From contig NZ_CP009501.1 in the NCBI RefSeq assembly GCF_000969885.1, forward strand, positions 930,001-994,000: a stretch of 64,000 nt of DNA, read 5' to 3'. Shown here in pieces: positions 10,245-19,059 of the stretch. This stretch comes from Methanosarcina thermophila TM-1 (GTDB lineage Archaea > Halobacteriota > Methanosarcinia > Methanosarcinales > Methanosarcinaceae). The translations under genes were made by a program, and so were the position numbers. Each line of letters opens with the position of its first letter. Position 1 is the stretch's first letter. The notes beneath the pieces were generated by a model. That model saw nothing but the letters and a program-made list of their open reading frames with translations. It did not search any database and was not told the DNA's origin.

Positions 10245-13200
10245 ATGATAAAAGAAATCACTGCCAAATATAATGCAGAGCAAATCGAAAAGAAGGTAAC
10301 GCAGCTCTGGGAAGATAGCGAAGCTTATCAAAAAACCCGGGAGCACCGCAAGACCGGAAAAAAGCTTTTTTTTGTTGATGGACCCCCATATACGACTGGA
10401 CATATCCACCTTGGGACTGCCTGGAATAAGATCATTAAAGACTCCATTCTTCGCTATTATTCCATGAATAACTATAATATCCTCGAGCGCCCGGGCTGGG
10501 ATATGCACGGCTTGCCAATCGAGGTCAAAGTCGAAGGTGTGCTAGGCTTCAAATCGAAAAAGGACATAGAGAGCTTTGGGGTAGAGAATTTCATTGAAAA
10601 ATGTAAAGAATTCGCTCTCACCCAGAAACAAGCAATGACTGAACAGTTCCAGAGGCTTGGGGTCTGGATGAACTGGGAAGACCCCTACATGACCTTAAAA
10701 GACAACTACATCGAGGCTGCCTGGTGGACCCTAAAGCAGGCAAGCGAAAAAGACCTGCTTGAGGTTGGCAAGCGCTCAGTCAACTGGTGCCCTCGCTGTG
10801 AGACGGCAATTGCGGATTCAGAGGTTGAATATTCCGAAAGAACCGACCCTTCCATTTATGTGAAATTCAAGGTCAAAGGTGAGGAAAACACCTTCATAGT
10901 CATCTGGACAACAACCCCCTGGACAATTCCAGCAAACGTAGCTGTAGCCGTACATCCGGACTTTGAATACTCGAAATTCAGGGCTATCAAGCAGGACGGT
11001 TCCGAAGAAATTTTGATTACGGCTACAGACCTGATCAAAAATGTCCTTAAACAGGGGAGATATGTTGACTACGAAGTACTTGAAACGATGCGCGGAGACG
11101 AACTCACGAAACTTGAGTACGAAAGCCCTATCGGGGATCTTGTGCCCATCCAGAATGAGATAAGGCACGGAGTTTATCTTGCCGATTTCGTAGCTGTAGA
11201 AAACACAGGCTGTGTACATATCGCCCCTGGACACGGTATGGATGACTTTAACCTTGGTGTGAAGTATAACCTTCCAATTCTCTGCCCTGTGGGCCCGAAC
11301 GGCTCCTATACTGAGGAAGCCGGAGAATATGCAGGCAAGAATGTAAGGGAAGCAAACCCGATTGTAATTGAAGATCTCAGGGAACGCAACAGGCTGCTTG
11401 CGGAAGGGACAATCACGCACAGGTACGGACACTGCTGGCGCTGCAAAACGCCCATTATCTATCTGGCAACCGAGCAGTGGTTCCTCAAAGTTACCGAGAT
11501 AAAGGATAAGATGCTTGAGGAAATCGATGCTGTAGATTGGTACCCAGATTGGGCAGGTTCAGCCCGTTTCAGAACCTGGGTGGAAGGCGCCCGGGACTGG
11601 TGTATCTCTAGGCAGCGTTATTGGGGAATTCCCATACCGGTCTGGAAGTGTAAAAAGTGTGGAAAGCTTGAGGTAATAGGAACCAAAGCCGAACTGCTGG
11701 AAAAATCAGGAACAGCCGGCGATATCGAACTTCACCGACCCTATGTAGATAAAATCACTATCCCCTGTGAGTGCGGCGGAGAGAAGAAGCGCGTAGAAGA
11801 TGTTTTCGATGTCTGGTTTGATTCAGCTGTAGCGTCATGGGCTACCTTGCAGTTCCCGCAGACACGGGAGCAGTTCGATGAATGGTGGCCTGCTGACTTT
11901 ATCACTGAGGGACATGACCAGACCCGTGGCTGGTTCTACTCTCAACTGGGAGCAAGCATGGTAAGCTTCGGACGGGCGCCGTATAAGAGTGTGCTCATGC
12001 ACGGCTTTACGCTTGATGCGGGCGGAAAGAAAATGTCCAAGAGCCTTGGAAACGTGGTTTCACCTATAGATATCGTTGACAGGTTCGGGGCTGATACCCT
12101 GCGTGCCTATGTGCTTTCTTCAAGTGCGCCCTGGGACGACCTGAAATTCAACCTTGAAGAAGTAGAAAATATCCACCGCTCAATCAATATTCTCTGGAAT
12201 GTTTTCAGGTTCCCTCTGCCATATATGGCTCTCGACAATTTTGACCCGCTGAAAATTAGCCTTGATTCCGTAAAAGACGCGCTCAGGGAAGAGGACAGGT
12301 GGATTCTCTCAAGAGTCCAATCCGTTATCAAAACCGTGGACGAAGCGATGAGCGGATATCAACTGCATAAAGCCGTGCGCGAAATCATGGAGTTTATTCT
12401 GGAAGACCTCTCCCGCTGGTATATCCAGCTTATCCGCCCAAGAACCTGGACCGAGGCTGAGGATCCCGACAAGCTTGCAGCTTATTGCGTGCTTTATGAA
12501 GTTTATGTAACCCTTACGAAGCTGATCTCGCCTTTCATGCCTTACCTGGCTGAAGAGATGTACCAGAACCTGATCCGGAACGCAGATCCGAACGCATTGG
12601 AATCGGTTCATATGTGCGATTGGCCGACAGTCAATGAAGCTTATCTCGATCCTGAACTTGAGTCAGCAATGGATACTGTGCGTTCTATTGTGGAAGCCGC
12701 CTCAAATGCCCGCCAGAAAGCAGGAAGAAAGCTCAGATGGCCTGTATCCCGAATAATTGTTTCCCCTAAAAATGAGGATGTAGCAAAAGCTGTCGAGAAC
12801 TTGCGCTCAGTCCTTATGGATCAGACTAATTCCAAGTCAATTGTGCTGACGCCTGTAGGTAAGAGCTGGGATGAACTCGGGCTTGAAGTGATTCCAGATC
12901 CGGGCAAAATAGGCCCTGTTTTCAAGAAAGACGCAGGAAAAGTCATTTCTGTCCTGCAGAAAGTTGACGGCTTTGCCCTTAAGAAAGCTTTCTCTGAGGC
13001 TGGAGAGTTTGAACTTTCCCTTGCAGACGGAACAAGGGTTACAGTAACCTCGAACATGGCAAACTTCAAAGAGACCCTGCCCGAAGGTACAGCAAGTGCA
13101 GAATCCGATGCAGGCATTGTCTATGTAGATGCGAACCTGAATCCCGAACTGGAAGCTGAAGGATATGCAAGAGAAGTAATTCGCAGACTTCAGGATATGC

Positions 13201-13421
13201 GAAAGGAACTTGACCTTGTGGTGGATGAAAATATCCGCGCTCTGGTTAGGATCGAAGACGAAAGGGTCTTAAAGCTAGTTGAAACCCTGAAGGATCTGAT
13301 CGCAGAAGAAGTAAGAGCCGATATCTTTGAGCTTGGCAGCGATATTAATGTTACCGGAGCCCTTGTAAAGGACTGGGATGTCGAAGGCATTGCCATGAAG
13401 ATGGGTATCGCAAAAAAGTAA
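10245..13421 (+). CDS. ileS: Isoleucyl-tRNA synthetase
   Basis: This class I aminoacyl-tRNA synthetase charges tRNA-Ile. At 1058 residues it has the length of the archaeal/eukaryal IleRS type. The HIGH-type motif is [16 protein letters not shown] (about residues 46-61) and the KMSKS motif is in [13 protein letters not shown] (about 590-602). The CP1 editing domain lies between them, with the [12 protein letters not shown] segment. Zinc-ligand Cys pairs appear around CKKCGK and CECGG. The C-terminal anticodon-binding and extension domains are intact. The start ATG follows GGGAG. It is followed by a short direct-repeat spacer and the mptE-like gene. Confidence 0.97.
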   Translation: MIKEITAKYNAEQIEKKVTQLWEDSEAYQKTREHRKTGKKLFFVDGPPYTTGHIHLGTAWNKIIKDSILRYYSMNNYNILERPGWDMHGLPIEVKVEGVLGFKSKKDIESFGVENFIEKCKEFALTQKQAMTEQFQRLGVWMNWEDPYMTLKDNYIEAAWWTLKQASEKDLLEVGKRSVNWCPRCETAIADSEVEYSERTDPSIYVKFKVKGEENTFIVIWTTTPWTIPANVAVAVHPDFEYSKFRAIKQDGSEEILITATDLIKNVLKQGRYVDYEVLETMRGDELTKLEYESPIGDLVPIQNEIRHGVYLADFVAVENTGCVHIAPGHGMDDFNLGVKYNLPILCPVGPNGSYTEEAGEYAGKNVREANPIVIEDLRERNRLLAEGTITHRYGHCWRCKTPIIYLATEQWFLKVTEIKDKMLEEIDAVDWYPDWAGSARFRTWVEGARDWCISRQRYWGIPIPVWKCKKCGKLEVIGTKAELLEKSGTAGDIELHRPYVDKITIPCECGGEKKRVEDVFDVWFDSAVASWATLQFPQTREQFDEWWPADFITEGHDQTRGWFYSQLGASMVSFGRAPYKSVLMHGFTLDAGGKKMSKSLGNVVSPIDIVDRFGADTLRAYVLSSSAPWDDLKFNLEEVENIHRSINILWNVFRFPLPYMALDNFDPLKISLDSVKDALREEDRWILSRVQSVIKTVDEAMSGYQLHKAVREIMEFILEDLSRWYIQLIRPRTWTEAEDPDKLAAYCVLYEVYVTLTKLISPFMPYLAEEMYQNLIRNADPNALESVHMCDWPTVNEAYLDPELESAMDTVRSIVEAASNARQKAGRKLRWPVSRIIVSPKNEDVAKAVENLRSVLMDQTNSKSIVLTPVGKSWDELGLEVIPDPGKIGPVFKKDAGKVISVLQKVDGFALKKAFSEAGEFELSLADGTRVTVTSNMANFKETLPEGTASAESDAGIVYVDANLNPELEAEGYAREVIRRLQDMRKELDLVVDENIRALVRIEDERVLKLVETLKDLIAEEVRADIFELGSDINVTGALVKDWDVEGIAMKMGIAKK

Positions 13422-13429
13422 GCCCTGAA

Positions 13430-13490
13430 GAGGATTGGAGATCAGAGAGGTTTGGAGATCAGAGAGAAGATTGAAAATCTGAGAGAGTTA
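13430..13490. repeat. Short direct repeats after ileS
   Basis: Two copies of a unit containing TTGGAGATCAGAGAG, plus a decayed third (TTGAAAATCTGAGAG), lie head to tail between ileS and the next gene. They are too short to code and contain no ribosome-binding site. They resemble the GAGAG-rich minisatellite downstream of atpG in style. Confidence 0.55.
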
Positions 13491-13526
13491 GAAGCCAAAC
13501 TATAAAATGGGAAAGGATTGACTGAA

Positions 13527-14168
13527 ATGAATTTTGCTGCCTGGGAGCCGATTTACGAACAAATACTTGAGGATTTTGGATTCGATCGTGCCGGTGATGA
13601 AGAAGCAGCCCAATTCCTTTCCCGCAAGCTGACAGAGGAAAATACTGTCAGCCTGTCCGAACTTAAAGCTCTGATCTCTGGAAAGCCTGTCCTGGTATGC
13701 GGAAATGCTCCCAAACTCAGGAGAGAGCTTTCAGAAATCAATTTTTCGGATTTTACGGTAATTGCAGCCGACGGGGCAGCCGCAGTTCTTATGGACATGG
13801 GCATTGTACCTGAGATTATCTGCACCGACCTTGACGGCAATTCAGAAGCTGATATTGAGAAAGAGATTCTTGCCTGTGAAAAGGGTTCCATTGTCCTGAT
13901 CCATGCACACGGGGACAATATTGATAAACTCGAAAAATATGTACCTCGCTTTAAGAGATTTATTGCGACTACTCAGGCAAAACCTTTTGATAAGGTGTAT
14001 AATTTTGGAGGATTTAGCGACGGAGATCGATGCTTTTTCTTAGCAAGGGAGTTCGGAGCAAAAAATATCAAGCTTGCAGGGTTTGATTTTGAAGATCCAG
14101 GAGTTAACACCATTAAAAAAAAGAAGTTAAAGTGGGCAAAAAAATTAATAGGTATGGTAGACTATTAA
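13527..14168 (+). CDS. mptE: 6-hydroxymethylpterin pyrophosphokinase, MptE-like (DUF115)
   Basis: About 213 residues from ATG 13527; a TTG at 13518 would add three, but it lies too close to the AAAGGA ribosome-binding site. The archaeal MptE family transfers pyrophosphate from ATP to 6-hydroxymethyl-7,8-dihydropterin in tetrahydromethanopterin synthesis, a step needed for methanogenesis C1 transfer. Family marks are GKPVLVCGNAPKLRREL near residue 52, VIAADGAAAVLMDMGIVPEIICTDLDGN, HAHGDN, and the FGGFSDGDRCFFLAREFGA segment. The C-terminal DFED..VNTIKKKKLKWAKKL is also typical. It is downstream of ileS but separated by more than 100 bases, so probably independent. Confidence 0.9.
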   Translation: MNFAAWEPIYEQILEDFGFDRAGDEEAAQFLSRKLTEENTVSLSELKALISGKPVLVCGNAPKLRRELSEINFSDFTVIAADGAAAVLMDMGIVPEIICTDLDGNSEADIEKEILACEKGSIVLIHAHGDNIDKLEKYVPRFKRFIATTQAKPFDKVYNFGGFSDGDRCFFLAREFGAKNIKLAGFDFEDPGVNTIKKKKLKWAKKLIGMVDY

Positions 14169-14636
14169 AGAGAAAGTAGTCCATTTAAAGATAATACTAT
14201 ATCATAAGCTTGCCGTTGTGCTTATTTTCATACATGGATTGAATCAAAAAACTTATCCTATTGAATAGCCGTCATTTATATACATATTTTACATAAAACA
14301 GGAATGATTGAAGTTATAAAGTTTAAAAATAAAAAGAGTCTTTCAATTTTTCCAACTAGATACAGGTCTCTTAAGGCTTTAAATTGAAATTAGCCAGAAA
14401 ATAGAACCTAGGTTATTCTTGAGATTACTTTTTTTGCTTGAATAGTGAAATCGCAGATTATCTACAGATCATTATTCCTGATTTATTGAAAGTTTTAATA
14501 GAATTAGATATTGTGGAATAAATGCAAAAGTGAGTTTGTTTTATTGACAGAGGGTTTATCCATTTTTCTTAAGACTATTAATATTAAGAAACAGTTATTC
14601 TAGATCTTTTATATAATTTATAATTATATTTTTAAT
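14169..14636. promoter_or_regulatory. AT-rich spacer ending in a TATA box for the structured leader
   Basis: No gene is seen. Near the end, at about 14608-14618, lies a strong TATA-like element (TTATATAATTTAT). Archaeal transcription normally starts about 25 bases downstream of the TATA centre. That would put the start near 14637, exactly at the base of the long stem described next. This match is the main reason to call the element. Confidence 0.5.
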
Positions 14637-14788
14637 CGTACTTTCATGGCAAAATTATTCCTCTCCAACGGAAGCACGTAACTCCGATGATTTCTAAAAG
14701 TTGCCGTGAAAGTATGAGTAGGGTATTGAGGACTTCGGTTAGAGAGTGTAATTTTCCAGTGTAGCTCTCTGATCCGAAAGTCCACCTC
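14637..14788 (+). ncRNA. Structured leader RNA or candidate riboswitch
   Basis: Two strong helices follow each other. P1 pairs 14637-14652 (CGTACTTTCATGGCAA) with 14701-14716 (TTGCCGTGAAAGTATG), about 16 pairs including G-U. Its 48-nt loop can form a small hairpin CGGA/TCCG. P2 is a long interrupted hairpin: GGACTT and CGG on the 5' side pair with CCG and AAGTCC on the 3' side, and its upper part is AGAGAG/CTCTCT around a loop near 14748-14763. The predicted transcription start sits at the base of P1. The nearest downstream gene on this strand is the 25-residue microprotein, 76 bases on. I do not recognise a known RNA class. Confidence 0.55.
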
Positions 14789-14864
14789 TAAGCATCTGAA
14801 AAGCATAGAGTAACAAATAGCATAAAATAACAAATAAAACTGCAAAATCGTGGAGGTAAATATA

Positions 14865-14942
14865 ATGTGGTGGTTTGGACATTGCGGCTGGGGTTGTCGT
14901 AACTGGTTCTGGCGCAAATGGCGCCGCTGTGGTTGGTGCTAA
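14865..14942 (+). CDS. 25-residue Trp/Cys-rich microprotein
   Basis: A perfect ribosome-binding site GGAGGT (14852-14857) lies 7 bases before ATG 14865; the frame ends with TAA at 14940-14942. The peptide begins MWWFGHCGWGC and ends RRCGWC. Of 25 residues 7 are Trp, 4 Cys, 4 Gly and 4 Arg. The Cys are at positions 7, 11, 22 and 25, forming CxxxC and CxxC pairs. Such composition is very unlikely by chance in this AT-rich spacer, and the local GC content jumps over exactly this frame. Metal or cofactor binding, membrane insertion or a leader-peptide role are all possible. Function unknown. Confidence 0.75.
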   Translation: MWWFGHCGWGCRNWFWRKWRRCGWC

Positions 14943-14990
14943 GAATTACTACTGAAACCTGGAACTATTGAACATGGATGAGACTACAGC

Positions 14991-15051
14991 AGCCATCATC
15001 TCAAAGCGGGAGATTGCTTCTGATTAATCGTCCTGTTCTGAGTTGATGGCT
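14991..15051 (+). terminator. Long-arm hairpin followed by T-rich tract
   Basis: AGCCATCATCTCA (14991-15003) pairs with TGAGTTGATGGCT (15039-15051) with one mismatch in 13. The second arm is followed by ACATATTTTTGATATATATTTTT. It lies 48 bases after the microprotein stop and could end or stabilise its transcript. It overlaps the 3' end of a leftward gene remnant, so part of the pairing may be coincidental. Confidence 0.4.
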
Positions 15052-15328
15052 ACATATTTTTGATATATATTTTTACCTGTTATTTCTGGAATATTACTTT
15101 CTAGCCTTCCTGCAGGTGAAGCAGTATTAGCAGCACCAATTCTTTTCTGCAGCTGACCAAGAAGTATACTGCCTGTCTGAGATAAAACTTTGACTTCCGG
15201 AAAATTGCAAAACCAAACTAAAAAACGGGGATTCAATATAGCTAACTGAGTCAACGTTTTGATTTCAATGAATACATAACGGACTTCAAGCGAGTAAGAA
15301 GAGGGGCTAGCTCATCCTTTTTTTTCAT
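15024..15328 (-). pseudogene. Gene remnant of unknown family, frameshifted
   Basis: Read leftward, an ATG at 15328 opens a 25-codon frame beginning MKKKDELAPLLTRLKSV and stopping soon after. The next frame continues with LTQLAILNPRFLVW and then a coding-like stretch containing SQTGSILLGQLQKRIGAANT, ending at a stop at 15024-15026. The two pieces join smoothly if one base is restored near 15254. Composition and codon use look coding, unlike the neighbouring spacer. I do not recognise the family. There is no clear ribosome-binding site. It may be the tail of a longer gene whose other end is lost. Confidence 0.35.
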
Positions 15329-15524
15329 CAGGGATTCAAAGAGAGAAAATAAGACAAATGGCTAAAGAAAGACAAATGGCTAAAGGTGTGCTTTTGATCT
15401 CTGGAACAAACCGTCAGCTTCATGTATTCCATAGCGAATTTCATATGGGGAAGGGATTATAACTTGAGAAGCTGAACAGGGTGAGATGCAGAGAATGTCA
15501 TGCACAATCTGTATTTATCTATGA

Positions 15525-15770
15525 ACAGTTGCCGAACATCATTCTAACCTGCTTCCCTGGCTTAGATTACATCAAAAAGGCGTAGTGATAACCGTTATTA
15601 ATCCCAATCTTGGTAAGATCGGGAGATCACTGTTGTACCCCTTCAATGAGATACCTTGGGATAAAAAATGGTACTGTGAAGGTAAGCCTTTATCTGTATA
15701 TCTGTATGACACTTTGGAAGAGATTGACTTACTCCTTGAAATAATTAAAGAGATAGCACGCATGGTGTAA
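15525..15770 (+). pseudogene. Cysteine desulfurase remnant with internal deletion
   Basis: The frame opens just after a TGA (15522-15524) without a start codon and reads TVAEHHSNLLPWLRL, the conserved substrate-loop segment of class V cysteine desulfurases (around residue 120 of a roughly 400-residue protein). It then jumps to a C-terminal-like stretch containing VYLYDTLEEIDLLLEIIKEI, which matches the ending of SufS/Csd proteins. The PLP lysine and the active-site Cys regions are missing. So this is a 5'-truncated, internally deleted relic. It ends two bases before the fdhD start, which implies the two were once one operon. In bacteria a cysteine desulfurase passes sulfur to FdhD. Confidence 0.7.
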
Positions 15771-15772
15771 GC

Positions 15773-16549
15773 ATGTTCAAGATTGTTCCCTGTATAAAAT
15801 ACGACAATCGATCAATGACTCCTTCATCACATGATGTTGTTATTGAAGTACCTCTTTCTGTATTTGTCAATGGCCGCCATGCTCTAACTGCAATGATAAG
15901 TCCGGTAATGCTTGAAGAATTTATCACAGGTTTTCTATACACAGAAAGGATAATCCGCAAACTGGAAGATATCGACTCCTTGCGTATAGAAGAAAAGGAT
16001 ACTGCTGCCCCTAGTGCAGGTGTTCTGACAAAAAATCCTTTTTCGATAATGGTTTCGAGTAAAACTGTTCTTTCTGGATGCGGCGGCGATACATCATACC
16101 TTGATCCTGACAGGCTTCCAAAAATCCAGTCTGATATGCTCATAGAGCCTTCTACAATAAGCAAAATAATGAAGGAAACTCTAGTTTCAGATCTTCACAC
16201 TAGAACAGGAGGAATTCATATTGTAGGACTTTTTGGACCTAATGGAAAAATCTGCATAATAGAGGACATAGGCAGACACAATGCTCTTGACAAGGTAATA
16301 GGTTATGGATTAAAACATGATGTGGATTTTTCCAGAACAATTGTGACCTGTTCGGGAAGACTCTCTTCAGAAATGGTAAGAAAATGCCTGATAGCCAATA
16401 TTCCTGTTATCGCATCAAGAGGTGCAACAACTACCCTTGCCATAAATATGGGAAAGCAGTCAGGGCTTACTATTATTGGTTTTGTCCGAGGTCACAAGAT
16501 GATCATATACACAGGTGTGGAAAGAATAATAAGTCAAGAACCTGTTTGA
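15773..16549 (+). CDS. fdhD: FdhD, sulfurtransferase for formate dehydrogenase maturation
   Basis: The 258-residue protein has the FdhD family's marks: EVPLSVFVNGRH near residue 25, the SGCGGD segment near residue 100, TGGIHIVGLF, EDIGRHNALDKVIGYG, CSGRLSSEMVRKCLIANIPVIASRGATTTLA, and the ending LTIIGFVRGHKMIIYTG. In bacteria FdhD carries sulfur from a cysteine desulfurase to the Mo/W-bis-MGD cofactor of formate dehydrogenase. The active-site region here has one Cys (SGCGG) where E. coli has a CxxC. The cysteine-desulfurase relic directly upstream and moaA downstream support a molybdopterin role. A normal ribosome-binding site is not obvious; coupling to the upstream frame may have provided it. 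Confidence 0.92.
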   Translation: MFKIVPCIKYDNRSMTPSSHDVVIEVPLSVFVNGRHALTAMISPVMLEEFITGFLYTERIIRKLEDIDSLRIEEKDTAAPSAGVLTKNPFSIMVSSKTVLSGCGGDTSYLDPDRLPKIQSDMLIEPSTISKIMKETLVSDLHTRTGGIHIVGLFGPNGKICIIEDIGRHNALDKVIGYGLKHDVDFSRTIVTCSGRLSSEMVRKCLIANIPVIASRGATTTLAINMGKQSGLTIIGFVRGHKMIIYTGVERIISQEPV

Positions 16550-16893
16550 TCGCACTAAATCATTTGTTTCAGTCTGGAAACGCAGAATTATCAGGTAGCC
16601 CTCAGTTGTTTTATATTAATCGTTTTTTGATGTTTTTCCATCTCATTTTTTATTTTAAATCCTGTCCCAAACTAATATATGTTGAAATTATGAATCTAGC
16701 ATGAAATTATAAGTCTAACACTATATTCTTCTTCCATGAAATTGATGACATTCTAGGAACTCTATGGATCATATCTCCTCACAGAAACCAATAAAAAAGG
16801 CTTCGTGCAGAGACAAGAAAGTTAATGCTAGATTTAGAGCTTGAGTCAATAGAGCCTGCAAATCAAGTATTTAGTTGGAGATCTTAACCAGCC
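16550..16893. other. Gene-free spacer between fdhD and moaA
   Basis: 344 bases with no credible gene. The middle part is AT-rich and would fit an independent moaA promoter. A GGAGAT element about 11 bases before the moaA ATG is a plausible ribosome-binding site. Confidence 0.4.
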
Positions 16894-17868
16894 ATGAAGC
16901 ATAAAAATTCAAGAAAAGACTTTGAAGAAAGCCCAACAGAATCTCTTGTAGACCCTTACGGACGAAAGGTGACTGGGCTTCGAATATCCATCACCAATAG
17001 GTGTAACTTTTCATGCATGTACTGCCATCGTGAAGGCGAAGATAGCTGCACCTGTGGCCCAGCTGGGCTAGAAATGAAACCTGAGTTGATCTGTGAGATT
17101 GTCAGAGTAGCTGCAAAATTTGGAATCCAAAAAGTTAAATTTTCAGGAGGCGAACCTCTAATCCGAAAAGACTTTGAGGAGATTCTTGCCTGCCTTCCTC
17201 CATTAAAAGAGGTTTCTGTAACCACAAACGGTTTACAACTTGAAGAACGTGCAAAATCCCTGAAGGCTGCGGGTTTGGATAGAATAAATATAAGTCTCGA
17301 TACTCTTATTCCCGAAAAATATGAGGAGATTACCGGAGCTCCGCCGGGTTCTCTTGAGAAGGTTATCAGGGGCATTGATAGCGCAGTTGAAGCTGGACTG
17401 ATCCCTGTAAAGTTGAATATGGTACTCCTGAAAGGTATAAACGATAATGAAATCGATTCCATGATGGAATTTATCCGGCAGTATAAAGGGAAGGTAATTT
17501 TGCAACTCATAGAGCTTATGAATATTGACCCAAAGCTTTCAAAATACATGATTGATACGAAAGCCCTTGAGAAAAGCCTGACTGATAGGGCAAGTGATGT
17601 TATTGTCAGGCAGTTACACCATCGGAAAAAATATATTATCGACGGGATTGAAGTAGAATTTGTGCACCCTATGGATAACTCGGAATTTTGCGCCTACTGC
17701 AGCAGGTTGAGAATTACAGCCGATGGAAAATTTAAACCCTGCCTGCTTGTAAATAAGAATCTTGTAGATTTCCGGGAAGCCAAAAATCCTAAAGAAATAG
17801 AAAAGCTCCTCAAGCTTGCTGTAAGTAGACGGAGACCATATTATTCTCCTGTTAATATCTCTAAGTAG
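16894..17868 (+). CDS. moaA: GTP 3',8-cyclase MoaA (molybdopterin synthesis)
   Basis: The 324-residue radical SAM enzyme performs the first step of molybdopterin synthesis, turning GTP into 3',8-cyclo-GTP. The N-terminal radical SAM cluster motif is CNFSCMYCH (CxxxCxxC, about residues 38-46), followed by KFSGGEPLIRKD (the GGE motif). The C-terminal second cluster motif CAYCSRLRITADGKFKPC (CxxCx13C) is intact near residue 268. The C-terminus ends YYSPVNISK without the GG tail of bacterial MoaA. It sits near fdhD and the fmdE-like relic, which is consistent with supply of Mo/W cofactor. Confidence 0.93.
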   Translation: MKHKNSRKDFEESPTESLVDPYGRKVTGLRISITNRCNFSCMYCHREGEDSCTCGPAGLEMKPELICEIVRVAAKFGIQKVKFSGGEPLIRKDFEEILACLPPLKEVSVTTNGLQLEERAKSLKAAGLDRINISLDTLIPEKYEEITGAPPGSLEKVIRGIDSAVEAGLIPVKLNMVLLKGINDNEIDSMMEFIRQYKGKVILQLIELMNIDPKLSKYMIDTKALEKSLTDRASDVIVRQLHHRKKYIIDGIEVEFVHPMDNSEFCAYCSRLRITADGKFKPCLLVNKNLVDFREAKNPKEIEKLLKLAVSRRRPYYSPVNISK

Positions 17869-18028
17869 AAGAATTGTTAAAAATAAAATAATTACGAAAA
17901 AAACATCTTTTTTGAATCAAAATTGAGAAATTAGCGTTTTTCTATTATTAAAATCTCCTTCGCAGTAAAAGTCATACTGATTTTGATTTCAATTTTTGAT
18001 AAATTGTGGAAAATCTCAAAGAAGATCA

Positions 18029-18268
18029 TTAAAGTCCTGCTCTTTCAACCAATAAGTCTGCAACCTGCTTTGCATCTTTGAATGGGAAATCTTTGTCAGT
18101 TATAAGACATCTTGCCTCTGCTGCAGTAACTTCAACATCACCAATTTTACATGTTGTATCCAGCCCCTCAGGTAAAGCAGCAATCAGTTCTTCCAGTGTA
18201 TTGATTGGAAACTTTGCATCTTTAAGTATTTCTATAATCTGTTCATAAACTTCTTCTCTTACGCTCAT
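18029..18268 (-). CDS. MTH865-like small protein
   Basis: 79 residues from an internal ATG at 18268, chosen because GGAGAAAAAGG precedes it; longer readings add a sequence unlike the family. The product begins MSVREEVYEQIIEILKDAKF and ends DAKQVADLLVERAGL. It matches the MTH865 family of small archaeal helical proteins (known structure, unknown role), including LPEGLDTTCKIGDVEVTAAEA. It is conserved in methanogens. It lies between moaA and the fmdE-like relic, on the opposite strand from moaA. No function is assigned. Confidence 0.85.
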   Translation of the reverse strand: MSVREEVYEQIIEILKDAKFPINTLEELIAALPEGLDTTCKIGDVEVTAAEARCLITDKDFPFKDAKQVADLLVERAGL

Positions 18269-18448
18269 CCTTTTTCTCCGATTATATTTTTCTTTTAATA
18301 AGAGGATTATCAAAAAATTTAGTGTCTGGTTTTTCTTACGAGAAAAGATAAAGTGATCAAGAAAGTTGCCCAGTAATATTCTTAATAGCACCTATATAAG
18401 CCAAAATAATATTATAAGAGGCTGTATCTATTGATACTAAGTATAGAT

Positions 18449-19059
18449 TTAACAATATAGTTGCAAATATGTATGAAGTCGGCAATGAGATGATTGCTGA
18501 ACGAACATCTCATTGCAATTTTTACAACACTGTATACGCTTTTTCTGCCGGACTGGAACTTCTACGTCTACAAGTTTCCAGGAATACACTTTTTCTCCTG
18601 CCTCCAGAAGAATGGGTACAACCTCCTCATGGGGAAGCTTTTCAGTGTTCAGGTACCAGGCATGGAGTTTGGGATAGGCTTTTGTTTTCTCTGGATCAAG
18701 GATTATTCTGACACCTTTTATGCTGCGTACTCCTTCAGGTGCCTGTTTGTTTACAGTAACCGCCGTCTTCCCCAGGTTTTTAATCTTCAACCCTCCATTT
18801 CCGATTGTAGCACCAGCAAGGATCTGGAATGGGTCAGGCATGCAGCTTTGAGTCTCGGAGGCCACATATATGCGCTCCCCCTCGCTGACATCGAGTGCTT
18901 TTTTTGCAATATTGAGATCTGAATGCCAATTAATGCTCCAAAGGTGAGGAAGCCGTGAAAAGGAATGACTTTTTCAATCTGTGAAAGCAGCTCAGGATCT
19001 TTTATCTGCTTCATGATTGCTTCTATATTTTCTTTCTCTAATTGCGAGTTTTTATGCAA
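18449..19059 (-). pseudogene. FmdE-like gene (formylmethanofuran dehydrogenase subunit E family), frameshifted
   Basis: Read leftward from a TTG at 19059 (preceded by GGGGGT), the first part contains VIPFHGFLTFGALIGIQ, the FmdE-type 'HGH..fG..iG' segment with the second His replaced by Phe. Near 18917-18922 the frame shifts by one base. The rest continues as NIAKKALDVSEGERIYVASE and then a region rich in family-like motifs (MPDPFQILAGATIGNGGLKI), ending in a Cys-rich tail with CCKNC. Restoring one base gives a protein of about 200 residues. FmdE proteins are found with Mo/W formylmethanofuran dehydrogenase genes. The changed HGH and frameshift suggest a decayed copy. Confidence 0.7.

Noticed and set aside
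10818-11432. Long 204-codon frame antisense to ileS
   Set aside because: A mirror of ileS codon bias; the + strand product is a complete IleRS with all motifs.
14637-14788. Known SRP RNA, RNase P RNA or a common riboswitch
   Set aside because: The conserved cores of these RNAs (for example the SRP helix 8 motif) could not be found; the element is left as an unclassified structured RNA.
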